From Catellatospora sp. KI3 (GTDB lineage Bacteria > Actinomycetota > Actinomycetes > Mycobacteriales > Micromonosporaceae), in contig NZ_JASAMB010000004.1 in the NCBI RefSeq assembly GCF_029948125.1, positions 1 to 64,000 of the forward strand: 64,000 bases of DNA, given 5' to 3'. The notes beneath the pieces are model-generated. The model saw nothing but the letters and a program-made list of their open reading frames with translations. It made no database searches and was not told where the DNA came from. A program made the translations under genes and the position numbers. Below, in pieces: positions 43,929 to 53,719 of this stretch; position 1 is the stretch's first letter, and each line of letters opens with the position of its first letter.

Positions 43929-44455
43929 GAGCCGACCTGGCCGAGCTTGATCTGGGTTACGCGCCACGTCCCGTCGGCGGAGAGTACGACCGTGGCTGTC
44001 ATCTGCCGGGCGCCGCCGGGGTTGTCGGCGTAGGGTTGCCCGTCGGGCCGGTACACGCGGGTGGACGAGGTGTCCATGCAGTCGGTGATCGTCGCCCGGG
44101 TCGGTGCGCCGATCGGGTACATGCCGACGACGTTGGGTGACAGGGTCGTGGTGCCGGCACCGCGCAGTCCCGCTTCGCTGGTGGAGCGCACAGCGCGGGT
44201 CAGCAGCTGCAGTGCGGGGCCGTCGGCGTAGGTTCGCAGGTCGGGTGCATTCGGGTCACCGGCGGCCAGAGCCTTCTCGTATGCGCGCCACATGCTGATG
44301 TAGGCGGCCACGGCCACGTCGCGGGCCTGCGGTGACGGTGACGCCGGTGCCAGCGTCGGGGGCGCCGGTGTGGCAGGTGGGGACGTGCAGGCTGCGCAGA
44401 GGAGGAGCATCGTGGCCAGCGTTGGCGTCAGACGTCGTGGCATCGGGTTACCCAT
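43922..44455 (-). CDS. lipoprotein of pilus operon
   Basis: 177 aa. Lipobox LLCAAC within residues 15-24, Pro-rich spacer, then a globular domain (AYISMWRAYEKALAAGDPNAPDLR, ATITDCMDTSSTRVY). First gene of the operon. ATG at 44455 or MPRRL at 44443. Confidence 0.75.
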   Translation of the reverse strand: MGNPMPRRLTPTLATMLLLCAACTSPPATPAPPTLAPASPSPQARDVAVAAYISMWRAYEKALAAGDPNAPDLRTYADGPALQLLTRAVRSTSEAGLRGAGTTTLSPNVVGMYPIGAPTRATITDCMDTSSTRVYRPDGQPYADNPGGARQMTATVVLSADGTWRVTQIKLGQVGSC

Positions 44456-45222
44456 CGTGTTGGTGGTGACCGTGTGCCTACGAAGCCATGCAGGCAGACA
44501 GGCAGCGGCGAACGGTCCGGCGTGGTCCTATGTGCACGACCGTGCGGGCGCGCCCTGCCATCTTCAACACGAACAACGTCAATCTGCAATACAAAGTGTG
44601 CGTTTAGCAATACATACTTTAGAAGCCGTGCCGCTCCGGTAACCCCCTCACACAGTCCATTCGCATCCTCATGAACGGCCACTGACGCCCCGCGCACTCC
44701 TCAGAGGTCCCGGACAGCGCGCCACGCAGGCGATTCTCCGGCCGGGGTCGATCCCCACAGCCGCCCGGCGGCCGTTGCCGACTGCGGCGCAGCCGAAAGT
44801 AGAAGCAAAGTGCCACTTGATGTCCGAGCGGCCGGCATCCACGGCCTGGCGCCGGACGTCCCCTGCTGCGGGGACGCAACCCGTCGCGGCGGACACCGCA
44901 TCGACCGCGCCCACCGCACACCAAGCCGCGCAACTGGAGGAACGAGCATCTGAGCTGCCAAAGCCGTAAGCCAGATCATCCGAGCCGCAGCGGTCTGCGG
45001 AGCCGATCGACTGCATGCACTGCGTTCCTGAACCGGCGTCGATCTCCGGGAATCGCCGTGCCCGTAACCCGGCGTGCGGCCTGACACCGGAGGCATACCC
45101 GGCGCGAAGGTATAGCGCCGCTTTCTTTACCCGCGTCCGTCGGGTCGGGCAGGCTGATCTGCGGTACCACGCAAGTTGCATCTCGCAGCTACGACTTCTC
45201 CCCCTGAACACCGGAGGCAATA
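44456..45222. other. intergenic region upstream of pilus operon
   Basis: About 770 bases. The part near 44560-44630 is AT-rich and holds two GCAATACA repeats (next entry); no gene is supported on either strand in the rest. Confidence 0.4.
44586..44614 (-). promoter_or_regulatory. GCAATACA direct repeats upstream of Tad operon
   Basis: GCAATACA at 44586-44593 and 44607-44614, 21 bp apart start to start, in an AT-rich island 130-160 nt upstream of the lipoprotein gene. SARP regulators bind heptameric direct repeats at 11/22-bp spacing, and the operon encodes a SARP, so autoregulation is a natural guess. Confidence 0.4.
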
Positions 45223-45783
45223 GTGGCCCGGCCCGCCATGGTCGATGACGCAGCAACCGCCATCGGCACGGCGCCGACCACCAGCAGTTCGCCGCCGGAC
45301 TCCCCCGCACCACCACGCACGTCCAGCTGCAGCACCGCACCTGGACGTGGCCGCACTGCCCAACCCGCACCCGCACCGTGGACCCTGCATCCCACGCACT
45401 GGCCCGACAGCGGCGAACCCCTCCTGCTGCTGCATCCCAGCACCACCGGCCAGCAGCACACCGTCCGGGGACTGGCCCTGCGGTGGGGTTTGTCGAGCTG
45501 GCCGGCGGGACTCGACCTCGTAGACATCCCGCCTATCAACGTCCTGTGCCTGCGCATCGCAGCGCATGCAGTCTGGCTGACCAGCGCGAATTCCGTGCTG
45601 GCCACCAGCCGAAGGCCGCCCCACTGGACACCTCGCCAACGCTGCCTGCTCGCACTGAGCAAACTGCCGCCCGTGCCCGGCGGCGACTTCGCTGCCCTGT
45701 GCAACACCGGCGATGTGCACGTCGGAGACGTTCGGCTGGAATGGCGCACGTCCTTGGACAATGCCCACCGCCACCGGATTTGA
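45223..45783 (+). CDS. hypothetical protein
   Basis: 186 aa from GTG after GGAGGCAATA. Ser/Pro/Thr-rich N-terminus (residues 1-60) then a globular part (LLLLHPSTTGQQHTVRGLALRWGL, WTPRQRCLLALSKLP). No signal peptide or membrane helix. Unrecognised. Confidence 0.5.
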   Translation: MARPAMVDDAATAIGTAPTTSSSPPDSPAPPRTSSCSTAPGRGRTAQPAPAPWTLHPTHWPDSGEPLLLLHPSTTGQQHTVRGLALRWGLSSWPAGLDLVDIPPINVLCLRIAAHAVWLTSANSVLATSRRPPHWTPRQRCLLALSKLPPVPGGDFAALCNTGDVHVGDVRLEWRTSLDNAHRHRI

Positions 45784-45944
45784 GGCGACAGCGACGCTGG
45801 CACCGACCACTTGCTGTGGCCTGTGCCTGCGTCGTCATCGCCGGTACGGCGCCGTCCGCACTACACCCGCTCAAGTTCCGCAGCCGGGCCCTCGATGGCC
45901 CGCGGCCCGCGGCAAGCAAGGCCTGCGCCGCCGCCGTTTGGCGG

Positions 45945-46805
45945 CTACAGCGGCGGCGGTGGGCAGTGCGGCATCAGCGCCACCATGCGCAGCTGCGACC
46001 GATCGGCCAGATCGGTCACCACGTGCTGCACCCGAGCCAACGACTGGCCTCCAGGTAGGAAAAGACTCCGCACCTCCGCGTCCGGATGCAGCCGTACGCA
46101 CGCTTGACGGTCCCACACGGCACGGACGGTCGCGTTGGTGTCCAGCAGCTCACCCAGCACCTCACGCAGGCGGGGGTCGTCGGGCCAGCGCGCGTTGGCC
46201 GCGCGCAGCTGAGCAATCGCGCTGCTGAGCCAGTCCGCCTGCCATCGCACCAGTTGTCGCTTCGCGCCCGGCGACTGGCAGATCCAGCGGAACAGGTTGT
46301 TTTCATGCGCCAGATGCGGAAACCAGCGCAGCGCCGCACCGTTGTAGTCGAGGACGTCGCCGCTAGGCGTCATGAACCAGGCGGGCACGACCATGTGATG
46401 GATGATCTCCACACTGGCCGAGTGCGGGTTCGGTCCCGCCGCGGCCGAGCCCGCGGGTTCACGACCTAGCGCGAGCAGGAACAAGACGGTCCGCTCGTGG
46501 CTGTCCAGAGCGAGTACGTCGGCGACGCTCTGCAGGAATTCGGCAGAGTAGCCGGGCTCGCGTACCCCGCGTTCGAGGTTGCCGTACCAGAGGGGTGAAC
46601 AGCCGACCAGAGTGGCGACGTCGGCCTGTGTGACGACTCGACTCGACGACTTCTTTGGCGGCAGGCCCGTCATCTCGGCACGGTTGAGCCGTAGACGCCA
46701 GGCTTTGGTGAGGGAACTCAGCTCTGTGCCGGGCAGCATCAGCCAGGCGGCACGGGACGCGGCGGTTGCCGGACGTCGTTGAGTTCGCGGAGTGTTCTCC
46801 TTCAT
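45945..46805 (-). CDS. XRE-family regulator with MmyB-like ligand domain
   Basis: 286 aa from ATG. Basic N-terminus, HTH around residues 57-95 (TQADVATLVGCSPLWYGNLERG), then the MmyB-like domain: VVPAWFMTPSGDVLDYNGAALRWFP, WDRQACVRLHPDAEVRSLFLPGGQSLARVQHVVTDL. This family binds small ligands and represses neighbouring genes in actinomycetes. It lies alone between gene-poor stretches; targets unknown. Confidence 0.85.
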   Translation of the reverse strand: MKENTPRTQRRPATAASRAAWLMLPGTELSSLTKAWRLRLNRAEMTGLPPKKSSSRVVTQADVATLVGCSPLWYGNLERGVREPGYSAEFLQSVADVLALDSHERTVLFLLALGREPAGSAAAGPNPHSASVEIIHHMVVPAWFMTPSGDVLDYNGAALRWFPHLAHENNLFRWICQSPGAKRQLVRWQADWLSSAIAQLRAANARWPDDPRLREVLGELLDTNATVRAVWDRQACVRLHPDAEVRSLFLPGGQSLARVQHVVTDLADRSQLRMVALMPHCPPPPL

Positions 46806-47163
46806 CGGACTCCCCGTTCAGCGGCAAATTGCCGCCGAGCAGTGGCGGCACGATGCCGCTACCGGCTGTTGGCCGATTACCTCAGGATAAGCGGTGGCGT
46901 CGATCCGGCGTTGAGGGGGTCGATGCCTGCCCAAGTGTCAGCATCGCCAGCACACTTGCATTCGAGTCTGATCGGTCCCATCGACGTCCCACCGCTGGCC
47001 AGCCGCCTTCTCGCCTCCGGGGCGCGTGCAGCTGGGGCGGCCGCATTGCTCGACGCCCATGAACCCGGACGGGGAGCGTCTGCAGCTGCCTGGTCGTCAG
47101 TCGGCCAGCCTCGCCTGTCCGCTTGCCGGGCCTTTTCGGAAGGATCGCGGCGAGATCCGTCCT
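46806..47163. other. gap without a supported gene
   Basis: About 360 bases between the XRE regulator and the end of the next minus-strand gene; nothing found but the regulator's likely promoter. Confidence 0.35.
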
Positions 47164-47757
47164 TCAGCCCGCCGCATCAGGCCTGTGGCTTGAGACGGTG
47201 GCGTCACTGCCGTGGAGTTCGTCGATCGCGGCAAGTAGATCGGCGGCTTTCTCACGAATTCTGCTCAGGTCCAAGCCTGATACTGAGTCTCCTCGATGAC
47301 TTCTGCCTACGTTCATCGCGTCGGCGAGTTCGAAGTAGCGTTCCTTTGCCCTGTCCGGTCGCAGAGGAGCACTCAGGGCCTTCTCCATCAACGCCGCCTC
47401 GAAAACGGCGGTGAGCGGCAGATCTTCGATGAGCGCGACCAGATGAAGGTACTCGACCAAAAGGGTGGGCAGCCGCAGTGCGATGGGGTCTTTCGACCCG
47501 TGAATGTCGGGAAGCCGATCGGTGAGGTCCTCATGCTGATCAGCAGGCACCTTGGCGTTCTTGATCCGCTGTCGCCGACGCATGTTGGCCAGGACTTCAT
47601 CGTTGGCCAGCGGCCCCCGCCCCCGCTCGTACCTGAGCGGCTCGGCTTCGCCGGGCATCGCCGGGCCGTCGACGATCACCTCTGGCTCTGCAGGCCGCGG
47701 CAGGTTGAGCCGTCGCCTATGCACCCGCATACCGTCCCCGTCGGTCCCACCCGCCAT
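47164..47757 (-). CDS. possible ribbon-helix-helix DNA-binding protein
   Basis: 197 aa from ATG at 47757 (an extension to 47796 is possible). The core KDPIALRLPTLLVEYLHLVALIEDLPLT..FEAALMEKAL has the spacing of a ribbon-helix-helix segment (strand followed by two helices), as in plasmid partition or antitoxin proteins. N-terminal half is polar and basic. No ParA partner is nearby. Confidence 0.5.
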   Translation of the reverse strand: MAGGTDGDGMRVHRRRLNLPRPAEPEVIVDGPAMPGEAEPLRYERGRGPLANDEVLANMRRRQRIKNAKVPADQHEDLTDRLPDIHGSKDPIALRLPTLLVEYLHLVALIEDLPLTAVFEAALMEKALSAPLRPDRAKERYFELADAMNVGRSHRGDSVSGLDLSRIREKAADLLAAIDELHGSDATVSSHRPDAAG

Positions 47758-47981
47758 GTTCCCGCCAACCTGAGTACTGTGCACTATACGTTCCACAAGT
47801 TAGCCGATGGGCCTGCTGCACCGATAGGCGCCGTCTGAGACGGCTTGCGCCGCCGGTCGAAGCGCGTGTACCTGAGCCGTTGCAATCGCGTGGTCCTAAG
47901 TGACAGGTAGGAAGTCCCTGAGAGATGGCGATGCGAGCAGAGCGCGCTTTGACAGTCCTGACCAGCCTCGCATCATGGCTG

Positions 47982-48317
47982 TCATGATCCGTCCGCGGTG
48001 GGGCGCGGCGTGATCGGCAGCCTCACCCTGCCCAGCAGGCGGTTTGTCGACGTCTTGGTCTCTGCGACAATGATCGACTCCCGATCGGCACGCGCCGTCG
48101 AGGCAGCCGAGGCCAGCGCGACTTCGGCGCGGGCAAGAAGATCGACGGTGGTGAGCGGCACATCACCGTGGATACCACGGGACTGCTGCCGGATCGGCTT
48201 GGCCGTCATAGACCTCCGGACCCGCTTTAGTCCATCGAGATCCAAGGACAGCAATTCGGCTGGCGCAGGGGTGCTTGCGAGTGTGCTTACATGCGGATCA
48301 GTGCCGCTGGCAGGCAA
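47982..48317 (-). CDS. doubtful small ORF
   Basis: 111 aa, Arg/Ala/Ser-rich, helical middle (VDLLARAEVALASAASTARADRESIIVAETK). The rest of 47758-48415 has no other candidate. Coding use is moderate; no ribosome site stands out. Confidence 0.35.
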   Translation of the reverse strand: MPASGTDPHVSTLASTPAPAELLSLDLDGLKRVRRSMTAKPIRQQSRGIHGDVPLTTVDLLARAEVALASAASTARADRESIIVAETKTSTNRLLGRVRLPITPRPTADGS

Positions 48318-48415
48318 CTTTTGCCCGAACCAGGTTATCCACAGGCCCTGTCGGGGGTGAAACTTCTTCGATAACGTGGCGGCACGAAGGCGCTCGGAAG
48401 ACGGGGAGGAACCAG

Positions 48416-48760
48416 ATGGCGTTTCGTGTTGAGCCCGAAGCGGTGAAGTTCGCTGCTGTGAGTATGGACCGAAGTAGCGGGCACCTGACGCAGTCGGCTC
48501 AGTACCACGACCGGTACGCAGACTTCGGCTTCCTCGACGGCGGCTTCATCCTGACGCTGAACCAGGCGCACACGGAGTTCGAGCACCTGCTGAGTACGCG
48601 GCTGGCGCAAGCCGCACGCCTACTGGCCGCAAGCGCGCACGAGCTGAAGCTCGCCGCCGACGCCTACGGAAATACGGACACGGTGTCAGCGCAACGCCTA
48701 GACGCGACCTACCCGCAGGTTCAGCGCAGCGCTGTCCCAGCGCCGTTCGGCGGTGCGTGA
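48416..48760 (+). CDS. EspC/WXG-like secretion-associated protein
   Basis: 114 aa from ATG after GGGGAGGA. Begins FRVEPEAVKFAAVSMDR and continues with helical QAHTEFEHLLSTRLAQAARLLAASAHELKLAADAYG, the pattern of ESX-associated EspC-type (WXG100-like) proteins. First of four tightly spaced genes. Confidence 0.7.
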   Translation: MAFRVEPEAVKFAAVSMDRSSGHLTQSAQYHDRYADFGFLDGGFILTLNQAHTEFEHLLSTRLAQAARLLAASAHELKLAADAYGNTDTVSAQRLDATYPQVQRSAVPAPFGGA

Positions 48761-49494
48761 TGCCCACTGTCGCCTACGACCCGACCACGCATCTGGTGAA
48801 GCCCGAGCCCGCCGATGACTCCGTCAGCAGCGGCTTCGTCAACGTCACCTCCGTCCTCGACTACGTGAGCCTGACCGCCTGGCTGAACGAGGCGATCGAA
48901 GGTCTCACCGGGTGCGACGTGCTCGGCACGATGGTCAGTCCGCTGTCGGGCGACTGGGAGAAGGTATCGACGTACGGAACAGCGCTAACCAACCTTTCCC
49001 GCTGCCTCCGCGGCATCGCCGACAACGTGGACGTCGCGAACGTCGACCTAGACCTCCACTGGAACGGCAACGCCGCCGACGCCGCCTACGTCTACTTCTC
49101 AAGCGCGTCCCGTTCGCTCAGCGCCCACGCTGATGCCGTCGAACGCGCCGCCGGCCAATACCAGAAGCTCGCCCTGGACGTCTGGCACTTCACGGAGGTG
49201 CTGAAGGGCTTCCTACAGTCGATCGTGGACCAGGCACTACTGGTGCTGGTGTTCAGCGCGGCAGGTACGGCGCTACTGGAAACAGGTGTGGGCGCAGTCG
49301 CCGGCTACGCGCTCGCAGCCTTGGAACTGGTGAACCTCATCAAGACGATCAACAAGGCGTCCGCCGTCGTGCAGGCAGCCAATGTCGCCTTCCAGACCAG
49401 CTTCTCCACGCTGACAGGCATCTTCAAGGAGGTCGAAGACCTCGGCTCGATCCCCACGGTCAACACGGTCTACGACCACCCGACGGCGAAGTGA
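48757..49494 (+). CDS. WXG-like (type VII associated) protein
   Basis: 245 aa from GTG in GTGA overlap with the previous gene (ATG at 48760 is equally possible). Helical with a W-x-G turn (HWNGNAADAAYVYF near residue 105), a hydrophobic stretch (155-195) and a short C-terminus; no C-terminal toxin domain is seen. Likely partner of the EspC-like protein. Confidence 0.7.
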   Translation: MMPTVAYDPTTHLVKPEPADDSVSSGFVNVTSVLDYVSLTAWLNEAIEGLTGCDVLGTMVSPLSGDWEKVSTYGTALTNLSRCLRGIADNVDVANVDLDLHWNGNAADAAYVYFSSASRSLSAHADAVERAAGQYQKLALDVWHFTEVLKGFLQSIVDQALLVLVFSAAGTALLETGVGAVAGYALAALELVNLIKTINKASAVVQAANVAFQTSFSTLTGIFKEVEDLGSIPTVNTVYDHPTAK

Positions 49495-49500
49495 GGTTCA

Positions 49501-49815
49501 ATGACCTACGAGACCGCTCCTCGCCCGTTCGACGACCCGGCTACAGCTGCGCTCGCGGTGTTGGCGCTGAAGAAGCTTCAGAAGACCGGCTCACCTGCCC
49601 TGCGGGAGATGGCCGCCGAGCTGCTGGCCGGACGCGCCCAGCTGCGTGACGTCGCCCGGTCGAGCGAACTCGTCGGCCCGTTTCGTACAGCGGCAGCAGG
49701 GTTCCAACGTTTCCGTGACGAGTGCCCGCCCGACATGTACCAGCGCATGACGGACTACGCGGCAAGGTACAAGGAGCAGCTGCGGCTTGCTTCCGACAAG
49801 GAGGACCCACAGTGA
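49501..49815 (+). CDS. hypothetical protein in type VII-like operon
   Basis: 104 aa from ATG, 6 nt after the previous stop, GTGA overlap with the next. Helical (LAVLALKKLQKTGSPALREMAAELLAGRAQL). May be a chaperone or immunity partner; unassigned. Confidence 0.6.
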   Translation: MTYETAPRPFDDPATAALAVLALKKLQKTGSPALREMAAELLAGRAQLRDVARSSELVGPFRTAAAGFQRFRDECPPDMYQRMTDYAARYKEQLRLASDKEDPQ

Positions 49816-50135
49816 TCAGCCCGCCGACGTGGCACTCGTTCCGCCGGATCCTCGCCTTCGCAGCAGGCGGTGTCTGGGTGCTCATCGCCTTGGTTCCCGC
49901 AGTCGCCCTGGCGATTCAGGCTGTACGCGGGGACAGAACTGGCGCCGACCTCGTTCGTGTGCTGGTTGTAGTGGGGGTCCCTGCAGTGCTCTATACGGTT
50001 GGGCTGTACTACGCGGTACGGATAGCACTGGCCAAGTCTCCAGAAGAGTCTCGGCTACCTGGGTGGAAACTTGCCGCGTGTTTCATAGTTGGTTACGCCG
50101 TCTACATCACGGCAGCGTTGCTGGTTAAGCCCTGA
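49812..50135 (+). CDS. membrane protein in type VII-like operon
   Basis: 107 aa from GTG. Three membrane helices (about 12-37, 48-68 and 83-104). Last gene of the operon; a terminator hairpin follows. Confidence 0.65.
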   Translation: MISPPTWHSFRRILAFAAGGVWVLIALVPAVALAIQAVRGDRTGADLVRVLVVVGVPAVLYTVGLYYAVRIALAKSPEESRLPGWKLAACFIVGYAVYITAALLVKP

Positions 50136-50171
50136 TGCGCGAAGATCAAGGAACTAGGTTCGTTCGCGCAT
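50135..50171 (+). terminator. hairpin after the type VII-like operon
   Basis: 9-bp stem ATGCGCGAA/TTCGCGCAT with a 19-nt loop, at the stop codon of the membrane protein gene. Confidence 0.5.
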
Positions 50172-50298
50172 GAAACGACGCTCGGCTGGCGATGATGTGC
50201 GGCCGGGTAACGCTTGTTGCGTAGTGCCGCAGCGCCAATACGGCGAGGCTGCTGCGGCGGACTGCTTGGGCTCGCCGTCGGGCCACCGGATCAGGCCG

Positions 50299-51525
50299 TC
50301 ACTGCCGCTCCTCGACGTAGTCGCTGGCGGGGCTGGGGTTGAGCCGCAGGCAGGCGAGCGCCGCCGCCGCGGCGACGGTGGCGCAGACGGCCCATAGCAG
50401 GGCGCTGCCGCCGAGGTTCAGCAGGACAGCTGCCAGCGCTGGCCCGGCGAGTGCTGCGGCGCCGAGTGTGGCGCCCCAGGTGCCGAAGTAGGCGCCGCGT
50501 AGCTGCGGTGAGGCAAGGCCTGCGACGATGCCTGGGGCGACGGAAAGGAACATGACTTCGCCGGCGACCCAAAGTGGTGTAGTGGCGATGAACCAGGTGA
50601 CGGTGTTGCCGAGCGCGGTGATGGGCAGGCCGATCCCGATGGCGGCGATACCTGCGGCGCAGACTTTTGGCGCAGGCAGGGTCGCCAGGAGCCGCTGCAG
50701 GAGCAGCTGCGCGATGACGACGGCGATGGGGTCTGCGGCGAGGATGACGCCATACCAGGTCGGTGGTATGCCGGCTTGGTCCATGACGATCGGCAGGGTT
50801 ACCGTCGACTGGGTGTGGACCACGAGGAACACCAGGGTGACGCCGGTGAAGGCGGCCATGGGCCGGTCACTGAGGACCTGTCGCCATGGGGCATGGCCCC
50901 GTCGCGGTACGGGGGCGGTGGTGTCGGTGACGCCGACGGCGACCATCGCGGCGAACGCGAGGTTGAGTACAGCGTTGAGCACGAACAGCAGCCTGAAGTC
51001 CTTGTCTGCGAGCAGGCCGCCGATGATGCAGCTCACAGCGCGGCTGAGGTTCATGATCCAGTAGAGCAGTGCCAGGATTTTCGGTCGAGTTTGCGGGTCG
51101 GTGGTATCGGTGAGCAGTGCCTGCACCGCGGGTCGGGCGAGGTCGAAGGTCAGTCCTGCGGCGACGGCTGCCACGCCCAGCCAGACGAGGGTGGGGGCAG
51201 CGCCTAGGAGCAGGAACGCTCCTGCGGACAGGGTGTTGGCGGTGATGATGGTCGGTTTGCGGCCGATGCGGTCGGCCATGGTGCCGCCGGTGGGTACGCC
51301 GAGCATCCATCCGGCGCCGAAGGCGGTCATGACGAGGGTGACCTGGGCGGGGTTGAGGTTGCGGTCGCTGGCTAGCCAGTAGGCGGCGAACGGGACGACC
51401 ACGAAGCCCAGACGGCTGAGGCCGAGGCCGGTTAGCAGCCGCCAGCCGGTGCTGGAGACGTGCCCGAAGCGGCTGGTCCACCATGGGCTGGCCGCGTTGG
51501 GGGCGGTGGTGGTGTCTGCTGTCAT
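50299..51525 (-). CDS. MFS transporter
   Basis: 408 aa from ATG in ATGA overlap with the ATP-grasp gene. About 12 membrane helices; MFS motif A-like GGTMADRIGRKPTII between helices 2 and 3. Probably an exporter for the product of the linked ligase. Confidence 0.9.
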   Translation of the reverse strand: MTADTTTAPNAASPWWTSRFGHVSSTGWRLLTGLGLSRLGFVVVPFAAYWLASDRNLNPAQVTLVMTAFGAGWMLGVPTGGTMADRIGRKPTIITANTLSAGAFLLLGAAPTLVWLGVAAVAAGLTFDLARPAVQALLTDTTDPQTRPKILALLYWIMNLSRAVSCIIGGLLADKDFRLLFVLNAVLNLAFAAMVAVGVTDTTAPVPRRGHAPWRQVLSDRPMAAFTGVTLVFLVVHTQSTVTLPIVMDQAGIPPTWYGVILAADPIAVVIAQLLLQRLLATLPAPKVCAAGIAAIGIGLPITALGNTVTWFIATTPLWVAGEVMFLSVAPGIVAGLASPQLRGAYFGTWGATLGAAALAGPALAAVLLNLGGSALLWAVCATVAAAAALACLRLNPSPASDYVEERQ

Positions 51526-52787
51526 GGCTGCGTCCGCATGGTGAGGGCGTACAGGTCGGGTACGGCGCTGATGGCCTCGCGCATGGCGGCTACGTCGTCG
51601 GTGTGCAGGTAGGCGATGCCTGCCAGTCCCGCCCACAGCCCGGTGCTGGTCGCGCCGCCGCGCATGCCAAGTCGGACAGCGACGGTGGCATCGATGACGG
51701 CGGGGTGGCGACGGATGGTGTCGACGTCGGCGCAGGATTCCACGGTGCCTTCGAGGACTGCGGTGCCGGCCCAGCCGTAGACGCCTGGCCGGTCCATTGG
51801 TGCGGCGATGACGGATCGGCCGGCGGCGACGGCGGACATGAGGGTGGGGACGTCGATACCGTGGGCATGGGCGATGGTCTGCTGGATGCCGCCGCCGCCG
51901 ACGCGGGCGGCGATCTCGCCGAGCAGCCACCGTCCGTCGCCTGCGTGGAAGATCTCCGCATGGGTGAAGCCGGTCCGCATACCGAGGGCTTTCGCGGCCG
52001 CGGCGGCGATGTCCACGACGGTGCTGCCGTCGGCGGAGTCGCGATCGATGAGCCAGGAGCCGAGGGTGGCGCCCATACCGGTCAGCGGCGGAGTGTTGTA
52101 GCGGCCGGGCAGGTGGTACAACGCCACACCGTCCTGCCAGAGGGCGTCGGCGTGGTACTCGGTGACCACGTCGATGTACTCCTCGACGAGGATGGCCGCC
52201 TGCTGACCCAAGCCGAGGAAGGCCCGTTCGGCGGCGAACGCCGTCGAGGTCGGGGTCGCGGTGTCGAACAGGCCGGCGGCGGCCATCCGGCGCAGCTCGT
52301 CGGGCGAGTCGATGACGTAGGTGTTGGTGGACGCGAATCCGGTCAAGGGCTTGAGGACCAGCGGCCAGCCGCCGACATGTTCGGCGGCATCGGGGACCTG
52401 GTCGACGGCGGTCACGACGCGGTGACGGGCGACGTCGATCCCTGCGGCGGTCAGCCGCCGCTTCATGACAGCCTTGTCGAGGAACCCGGCGGACTGGTGC
52501 AGGGTCAGGCCGGGCAGATCGAGCAGGTCGCGTAGCAGCCCGGCGGCCATGATCGCGCCTTCCCAGCAGGTTTCGACGCGGTCGATGCGTCCGCGCAGGT
52601 GGTCGGCCAGCTGCGCGAGTTCGGTGTAGGACTGCCAGTCCGAAACCGCCACGACGTCGTAGCCCGGGTTGGTCTGGGCGCGGTCGCGGGCGTTGGCTTT
52701 GGTGAGGCAGACGATGACGTCGTGGCCTGCTGCATGCAGGCCTTTCTCGAGGACGTCGTTGTGGTTGGACAGGACGAGTGCGGTCAT
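51522..52787 (-). CDS. ATP-grasp ligase
   Basis: 421 aa. N-terminal Rossmann-type region, ATP-grasp core with KPLTGFASTNTYVI (about 145-160), EEYIDVVTEYHADALW and metal-binding AEIFHAG...LLGEIAARVGGGG. Typical of ligases forming amide bonds between amino acids or peptides (family includes carnosine- and dapdiamide-type enzymes). ATGA coupling to the MFS gene suggests a biosynthesis-export pair. Confidence 0.85.
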   Translation of the reverse strand: MTALVLSNHNDVLEKGLHAAGHDVIVCLTKANARDRAQTNPGYDVVAVSDWQSYTELAQLADHLRGRIDRVETCWEGAIMAAGLLRDLLDLPGLTLHQSAGFLDKAVMKRRLTAAGIDVARHRVVTAVDQVPDAAEHVGGWPLVLKPLTGFASTNTYVIDSPDELRRMAAAGLFDTATPTSTAFAAERAFLGLGQQAAILVEEYIDVVTEYHADALWQDGVALYHLPGRYNTPPLTGMGATLGSWLIDRDSADGSTVVDIAAAAAKALGMRTGFTHAEIFHAGDGRWLLGEIAARVGGGGIQQTIAHAHGIDVPTLMSAVAAGRSVIAAPMDRPGVYGWAGTAVLEGTVESCADVDTIRRHPAVIDATVAVRLGMRGGATSTGLWAGLAGIAYLHTDDVAAMREAISAVPDLYALTMRTQP

Positions 52788-53064
52788 AGAGTCACCTCAC
52801 GCAAGAAGAAACGGGCAGGATGCCGGCGCCTTGGGCCAGGCCGATGCGGGCGTTGGCGCCAGCTGCGGGCGGGGGACTGCGGGTCGCAGGACAGGTGCAG
52901 GTTCGACCGGTTGGCGGTCGGCGACGGACGCGGTGCTCCGTGGGTGCTCCAAGCGGGGTCGTACGTGGGACGGCTGAAGGAGAAGGTCGGCCCGCGTCGC
53001 CGATGGGCGGGATGGCGGCGCGGGGCTGTGTCCGCCGCGCGCCGTGGTGATCAGCGGGGCGGCC

Positions 53065-53612
53065 TCATATGGCAGAGCCAGCCGCTCCACGGACCGCTGA
53101 TCGGCTGGACGGCGATTGCAGGGCTGCGGCGGTCTGGGGTCCATAGCCGCCGTCTTGCGGCGATCTGGTGATGTCTCTGGGCCGCGATCAGGGCCGCTTT
53201 GGTCTTGGGCTTGAGATGGCCATCGACGCTCAGCGGCGCGAAGTTCAGCCGGACGCGGCCATCTCCCCCGTGGAGGTGGCTGGTCGCCGCAACAGCGGTT
53301 CAGGGCTTCTTGCAGTGCCTGGACGGCCGCTCCGCGCATGCCGTATTTGAGTGCGCAGTCGGGCGTGGCGGTCGTGAAGGACGTGAATGCCCACGGGGTG
53401 TAGACCCCATAGTCGAAGGCGGTCGTCTCGTGCAGGCGCGCCAGGACGGCCAGATCACCGTCGGGTTCGGTGTACTTCCACAGCCAATGGACGTCGCACC
53501 TGGGGATTGTGGCGTTCGCCGGGATGGGCGCTGCCAACGTCGCGGCGAGTGGCGCGACCAGCGCTGCGGCGGCGTGCGGCCCCGTGGTGCGCAGTGTTCT
53601 GTTGTTATTCAA
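53065..53612 (-). pseudogene. secreted peptidoglycan-binding protein, decayed
   Basis: TTG start with GGGAG upstream. Signal peptide (NNNRTLRTTGPHAAAALV...AANAT), then a globular part and a PG_binding_1-like segment ALKYGMRGAAVQALQEALN. The family continuation VDGHLKPKTKAALIAAQ lies in a second frame and DGGYGPQTAAAL in a third, so at least two frameshifts occur. Confidence 0.55.
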
Positions 53613-53719
53613 GGCGATCTCCCGCCAGGGTTTGTGGTTGATGCGTGGGGTGGAGGTGGGTGCGCTGCAGGGCCTTTGCAGGCGCGGCGGTGCCCTCGCT
53701 GGCCGCAGGTCGGTTGGAC

